Part shown: piece by piece, positions 60,908 through 64,000 of the stretch
Numbering within the stretch: position 1 is the first letter of the stretch
Layout: every line of letters begins with the position of its first letter
Assembly (NCBI RefSeq): GCF_019597925.1
Contig: NZ_CP080442.1
Span: 661,001 to 725,000, forward strand
Direction of reading: 5' to 3'
Length of the DNA: 64,000 bases
Source: [Clostridium] scindens
GTDB lineage: Bacteria > Bacillota > Clostridia > Lachnospirales > Lachnospiraceae
Made by a program: the position numbers and the translations under genes
Notes under the pieces: generated by a model
What the model was told of the DNA's origin: nothing
Database searches by the model: none
What the model saw: the letters and a program-made list of their open reading frames with translations, nothing else

Positions 60908-61555
60908 ATGACGAAAGAACAATTAGCAATAGAAGTGATAGAGCGTCTGAAAAAGGAATATCCGGATGCCGGATGTACCCTGGACTATGACCAGGCATGG
61001 AAACTTCTGGTCAGCGTCCGTCTGGCGGCCCAGTGTACGGATGCCAGGGTAAATGTCGTGGTGGAAGATCTGTATGCCAGATACCCGGATGTGGAGGCGC
61101 TGGCCGCGGCAGATGTAGAAGACATTGAAAGGATAGTAAGGCCCTGCGGGCTTGGAAAGAGCAAGGCCAGGGATATCAGCGCCTGTATGAAGATATTAAA
61201 AGAAGAGTATGACGGCAAGATTCCGAGAGATTTTAACGCGCTGCTAAAACTTCCGGGAGTCGGAAGAAAAAGCGCTAACTTGATCATGGGGGATGTCTTT
61301 GGCGAGCCTGCCATCGTGACGGATACCCACTGCATCCGCCTGACCAACCGTATCGGCCTTGTGGATGGAATCAAGGATCCAAAGAAAGTGGAAATGGCAC
61401 TGTGGAAGATCATTCCACCGGAGGAAGGGAGCGATTTCTGCCACAGGCTGGTATATCACGGAAGAGATATCTGCACGGCCAGGACAAAGCCATTCTGTGA
61501 TAGATGCTGCCTGGAGGATATCTGTGCGAAAGCCGGGGTTGAAAGTTCAATATAA
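60908..61555 (+). CDS. nth: Endonuclease III
   Basis: 215 residues. DNA glycosylase/AP lyase for oxidised pyrimidines. HhH motif 'LLKLPGVGRKSANLIMG' with the catalytic Lys; catalytic Asp in 'IVTDTHCIRLTNR'; C-terminal [4Fe-4S] loop 'CTARTKPFCDRCCLEDIC'. The usual 'LSAQTTD' reads 'LAAQCTD'. ATG after AAGGAGTAAGG. Housekeeping gene marking the end of the sao region. Confidence 0.95.
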   Translation: MTKEQLAIEVIERLKKEYPDAGCTLDYDQAWKLLVSVRLAAQCTDARVNVVVEDLYARYPDVEALAAADVEDIERIVRPCGLGKSKARDISACMKILKEEYDGKIPRDFNALLKLPGVGRKSANLIMGDVFGEPAIVTDTHCIRLTNRIGLVDGIKDPKKVEMALWKIIPPEEGSDFCHRLVYHGRDICTARTKPFCDRCCLEDICAKAGVESSI

Positions 61556-61575
61556 TGGATATAATCATAAGACAG

Positions 61576-61608
61576 GAGTAGCATCGTATTCATGATGTTA
61601 CTCTTTTT
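61576..61608 (+). terminator. Terminator after nth
   Basis: GAGTAGCATC / GATGTTACTC (61576-61585, 61594-61603), one G-U pair, then TTTTT. Confidence 0.8.
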
Positions 61609-61639
61609 AGCAAGAACCTGAGAATGGAGGGACAAAGAC

Positions 61640-62221
61640 ATGTGCGGCAGATATTATATAGGAGACTATGTTTCTGAAAAACTAGAAGACATTACATCCG
61701 GAAGGGGAATCAGCCAGATCAAGACTGGGGATGTATATCCTTCCCAGGAGGCCGCCGTATTAGTAAGAGGCGAAGATGGAGCGCAGACGAGAATGATGTG
61801 CTGGGGATTTCCGCAGAGCCGTGGCAAGGGACTTTTGATTAATGCCAGGGCGGAGACGGCAATGGAACGTCCCCTGTTTCGGGACAGCATCCGCAATCGG
61901 CGCTGCGTGGTTCCAGCCAGCCATTTTTATGAATGGGATCAGTCCAAGAATAAGGTGACCTTTTGCAGAGAGGATTCGCCGGTACTGTATATGGCAGGCT
62001 TCTATCAGCTTTTTGAGGACAAGGAGCATTTTATTATCGTGACTACGAAAGCCAATGATTCCGTGTCCGGCGTTCACGACAGGATGCCGCTGATACTGGA
62101 GCAGGAGGAACTAGAAAACTGGCTGCATGACGATGACTGCCTGGAATTCCTGCTTGGCAGGATCCCGGCAGCGCTTAAGAAGGAGCAGGAATATGAGCAG
62201 CAGGCGCTGCCATTTATATAG
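61640..62221 (+). CDS. yedK: SRAP-domain protein (YedK/HMCES family)
   Basis: 193 residues. Begins MCGRYYIG, so Cys2 becomes the N-terminal catalytic residue after Met removal. Other SRAP marks: 'NARAETAMERPLFRDSIRNRRCVVPASHFYEWD' and 'VHDRMPLIL' with the catalytic His. The family forms a protective thiazolidine crosslink with abasic sites in single-stranded DNA. Next to nth, another base-repair gene, and 12 nt before the yaiI-type gene. Confidence 0.93.
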   Translation: MCGRYYIGDYVSEKLEDITSGRGISQIKTGDVYPSQEAAVLVRGEDGAQTRMMCWGFPQSRGKGLLINARAETAMERPLFRDSIRNRRCVVPASHFYEWDQSKNKVTFCREDSPVLYMAGFYQLFEDKEHFIIVTTKANDSVSGVHDRMPLILEQEELENWLHDDDCLEFLLGRIPAALKKEQEYEQQALPFI

Positions 62222-62233
62222 GAGGGATCAGTT

Positions 62234-62707
62234 ATGGCGAGGATACTGGTAGATGCGGATGCCTGCCCGGTGGTGGCGGGAGTTGAGGAAATGGCAGAAA
62301 AATACGATCTTCCCTGTAAATTATTCTGTGATACGAATCATGTGCTGAAGTCCTCCTACAGCCAGGTAGAAGTCGTAGGAGCAGGGGCGGATGCAGTGGA
62401 CTTCGCCCTGATCAGCCAGTTAAAGGAGGGCGACGTCGTGGTGACCCAGGATTATGGAGTGGCGGCCATGGCGCTGGGAAAGGGCGCATATGGAATCCAT
62501 CAGAGTGGAAAATGGTACACAGACGAGAATATCGATCTGCTTCTGATGGAGCGTCATATGGCTAAGAAAGCACGTAGGGAAAAGAGCAGGCATCATCTGA
62601 AGGGGCCGGCGAAAAGAACCAAAGAAGATGATGAAAGATTCAAGATTTCCTTAGAAAAACTTATTTTGCAAAAGATCTTTTGCAAAGATTCCAAAGATAA
62701 TTGCTAG
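62234..62707 (+). CDS. YaiI/YqxD family (DUF188) NYN-like protein
   Basis: 157 residues. Starts 'MARILVDADACPVV', the DUF188 signature, with 'FCDTNH' and 'DAVDFALISQLKEGDVVVTQDYGVAAMAL' giving the acidic residues of a PIN-like fold. Possibly a nuclease; function unproven. GGAGGG before ATG; operon with yedK. Confidence 0.92.
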   Translation: MARILVDADACPVVAGVEEMAEKYDLPCKLFCDTNHVLKSSYSQVEVVGAGADAVDFALISQLKEGDVVVTQDYGVAAMALGKGAYGIHQSGKWYTDENIDLLLMERHMAKKARREKSRHHLKGPAKRTKEDDERFKISLEKLILQKIFCKDSKDNC

Positions 62708-62766
62708 CCAAAAACACAGGCATATATTACAATATGAGCAAAGTTTGAAAGTAATGGGGTATACAT

Positions 62767-63246
62767 ATGCTTGAAGAAAAATTAATAAAACTAAGAAAGA
62801 AACAAGGCTACAGCCAGCAGGAAGTAGCGGACTTGCTGTCCGTGACCAGACAGACCATATCCAACTGGGAATGCGGCCAGGCAACGCCGGCTCTTGATAA
62901 GGCGGCAGAACTGGCAAGACTCTACCATGTCAGTATGGATGATCTGGTGGGAAATGACGTGGAGATCGTATTGAAAGAAGAGAAAGATGAGAGTACTAAT
63001 AGGAGAAAAGACCATCATCTGCTCCAGATGCTGATAGGCAAGCGGTGCGTTATAGACTGCGATGATATGTCTCTGGTGCTGGATCTGGAAGGATATACCA
63101 AGCCAAGAGTCCTCGATGTGAACGAGGAATGGATCCGCGTTGAGTATGAGCGGAGAAAAGAAAATACCTTAAGGCAGAGGGAAACGGTGGTCAAACTGAT
63201 TGAAATGTCGGCAGTCAAGGGATTTCAGATCATGGAGGACGAGTAG
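62767..63246 (+). CDS. XRE-family HTH regulator
   Basis: 159 residues. HTH 'LIKLRKKQGYSQQEVADLLSVTRQTISNWECGQATPALDKAAELARLYHVSMDDLVG' at residues 6-62. The C-terminal ~70 residues form a small beta-rich domain ('GKRCVIDCDDMSLVLDLEGYTKPRVLDVNEEWIRVEYE'), which resembles a segment of the next protein ('GRQCEFVVDGALLYLDIAYSVRGIVADSDDDWVLITSK'). The two genes touch (stop 63246, start 63247) and may share that domain. Confidence 0.88.
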   Translation: MLEEKLIKLRKKQGYSQQEVADLLSVTRQTISNWECGQATPALDKAAELARLYHVSMDDLVGNDVEIVLKEEKDESTNRRKDHHLLQMLIGKRCVIDCDDMSLVLDLEGYTKPRVLDVNEEWIRVEYERRKENTLRQRETVVKLIEMSAVKGFQIMEDE

Positions 63247-63573
63247 ATGGCAGGATTTATCGCTTGCGTGGCGCTCATATTTAGCATATTGTGCTTCTAT
63301 GAAATACACACGCTAAAAAAAGATAAGGCTAAGGAGGACGGGGGCAAGTCCCGGGAAACTTTTGCGGAACTTTTAAGGGGGCTTCATGGCAGGCAGTGCG
63401 AGTTTGTCGTAGATGGAGCCTTGCTATATCTGGATATTGCATACAGTGTAAGAGGCATTGTGGCAGATTCTGATGATGACTGGGTGCTGATCACTTCTAA
63501 GAAGGGGAAGAAGGTGCTGCAGAGGATGTTCCGGATATCCTTGATCAAGGATGTAAAAGAGATTATTCAGTAA
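63247..63573 (+). CDS. Small membrane protein with a domain shared with the upstream XRE regulator
   Basis: 108 residues. One membrane helix at ~3-20, a charged linker, then a ~65-residue beta-rich domain similar to the C-terminal domain of the adjacent regulator. No family recognised. The common domain suggests co-evolved partners, for example membrane sequestration of the regulator; this is inference. Confidence 0.72.
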   Translation: MAGFIACVALIFSILCFYEIHTLKKDKAKEDGGKSRETFAELLRGLHGRQCEFVVDGALLYLDIAYSVRGIVADSDDDWVLITSKKGKKVLQRMFRISLIKDVKEIIQ

Positions 63574-63584
63574 AAAAGCAGTTT

Positions 63585-63619
63585 AAAACAGTTGCATTGT
63601 GCAGCTGTTTTCTTTTTTT
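63585..63619 (+). terminator. Terminator of the XRE operon
   Basis: AAAACAGTTGCA / TGCAGCTGTTTT with a TTG loop, then CTTTTTTT. Confidence 0.85.
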
Positions 63620-63631
63620 AATAAAACTATG

Positions 63632-63685
63632 TTGACAGACGACATATGTCGTGGTACGATATAGAAAAATAAGTCGTCAGACGAC
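63632..63685 (+). promoter_or_regulatory. Promoter with two PadR-type palindromes
   Basis: TTGACA (63632-63637), 17-nt spacer, TACGAT (63655-63660). ACGACATATGTCGT (63639-63652) fills the spacer; GTCGTC-A-GACGAC (63673-63685) covers the region just past the start site. A PadR gene is second in this operon, so autoregulation is likely. Confidence 0.8.
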
Positions 63686-63719
63686 ATAGCGTCTGGCGAT
63701 ATATGAGGAGGAATTAGAT

Positions 63720-63923
63720 ATGAGAAAAGAATTATATATAGGTATCCTGTTGTTTTCCCTGACACTTTGCGCAAAATCCGTAGGGCCGATCCCGGAATTC
63801 GCCTCAGGAGCGCTGCTGGGGCTTTCTATCTGCCTGGAATTCATCGGGATACTGCCCCAAGAAAAATATATGAAGTTAAAGAACTTTAAGAAAAGGAGTC
63901 TGGACAGATGGGTAAGAAAGTAG
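63720..63923 (+). CDS. Small membrane protein upstream of PadR
   Basis: 67 residues. Two short hydrophobic stretches (~6-20 and ~29-46) and a basic tail. GAGGAGG precedes the ATG. Overlaps the next start by 16 nt, so it is translationally coupled to the PadR gene. No family recognised. Confidence 0.72.
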   Translation: MRKELYIGILLFSLTLCAKSVGPIPEFASGALLGLSICLEFIGILPQEKYMKLKNFKKRSLDRWVRK

Positions 63924-64000
63924 AGCCTTTAACGGAAAGTTATTTCTACATTCTGCTTTGCCTGGCAAATGGACCGAATCATGGATATGGAATCATGCAG
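63908..64000 (+). CDS. PadR family regulator (partial, runs off the window)
   Basis: The first 31 codons, 'LTESYFYILLCLANGPNHGYGIMQ' after MGKKVEP, are the N-terminus of a PadR winged helix. It starts inside the preceding small membrane protein gene. The two palindromes in the operon promoter are its probable sites. Confidence 0.85.
   Translation, partial: MGKKVEPLTESYFYILLCLANGPNHGYGIMQ

Noticed and set aside
1..64000. CRISPR arrays, tRNA/rRNA genes, prophage or integrase modules
   Set aside because: Read for but not found: no regularly spaced direct repeats, no cloverleaf or rRNA-like sequence, and no integrase or phage structural genes.

Overview
The window looks like chromosomal DNA of a gut Lachnospiraceae anaerobe (Clostridium cluster XIVa, close to Clostridium scindens-type genomes). 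This is an inference from protein style, moderate GC, strong GGAGG ribosome sites, abundant electron-bifurcation and Fe-S genes, a Spo0A-like domain and use of UGA as selenocysteine. No rRNA, tRNA, CRISPR array or insertion sequence was recognised.

Layout. 1-7.4 kb: a metallo-beta-lactamase fold protein, a lone Spo0A DNA-binding domain, a cyclopropane fatty acid synthase, an Rpn-type nuclease, a radical SAM/TetR operon with tandem operators, and a PadR/HAAS membrane pair. 7.4-22.5 kb: a catabolic island with a divergent MFS transporter, two complete FAD-dehydrogenase/EtfB/EtfA sets, a BCCT transporter, a GlpP-type antiterminator, a DUF89 phosphatase, a frameshifted SDR, an FGGY kinase and SurE. 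Its three promoters share one 5' leader architecture (AGTTAC at the start, then a GTAAC...GTTAC terminator), most simply explained as targets of the GlpP-like protein encoded inside the island. 22.6-25.3 kb: a large GGDEF/EAL protein. 25.5-33.9 kb: an operon of CooC-like ATPase, two 2-hydroxyacyl-CoA dehydratase/benzoyl-CoA reductase-type subunits, their ATP-dependent activator, a 902-residue Fe-S/FAD oxidoreductase and a HypA-like protein. This pairs nickel-type maturation factors with ATP-driven low-potential reduction. 33.9-47.9 kb: a sigma-factor/ABC cassette, a second Rpn protein, a DUF362 ferredoxin, a two-component/ABC (bacitracin-type) cassette, a frameshifted TetR, and a heterodimeric ABC exporter pair next to a DtxR/MntR regulator.

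48.5-60.7 kb is the most striking region. It encodes what I recognise as the SAO (selenocysteine-assisted organometal) system: SaoP, SaoT, SaoE, SaoB, SaoA, SaoL and SaoD. Three of these genes (permease SaoP, thioredoxin-like SaoT, MerB-like lyase SaoL) are interrupted by in-frame UGA codons. Each UGA is followed 21-25 nt later by the G-starting loop of a stable hairpin, as expected of bacterial SECIS elements. A saoC-like gene ending in Cys-Cys lies 7 kb away and is broken by a UAA. A cysteine-rich ABC substrate-binding lipoprotein with a near-identical 22-bp operator, a double-cubane-cluster protein and a LysR regulator sit between them. A DUF3343 (Se/S-carrier-like) gene lies convergent to saoD.

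60.9-64 kb holds housekeeping genes (nth, SRAP/yedK, yaiI-type), an XRE regulator pair, and the start of a PadR operon with two palindromic operators that continues off the window.
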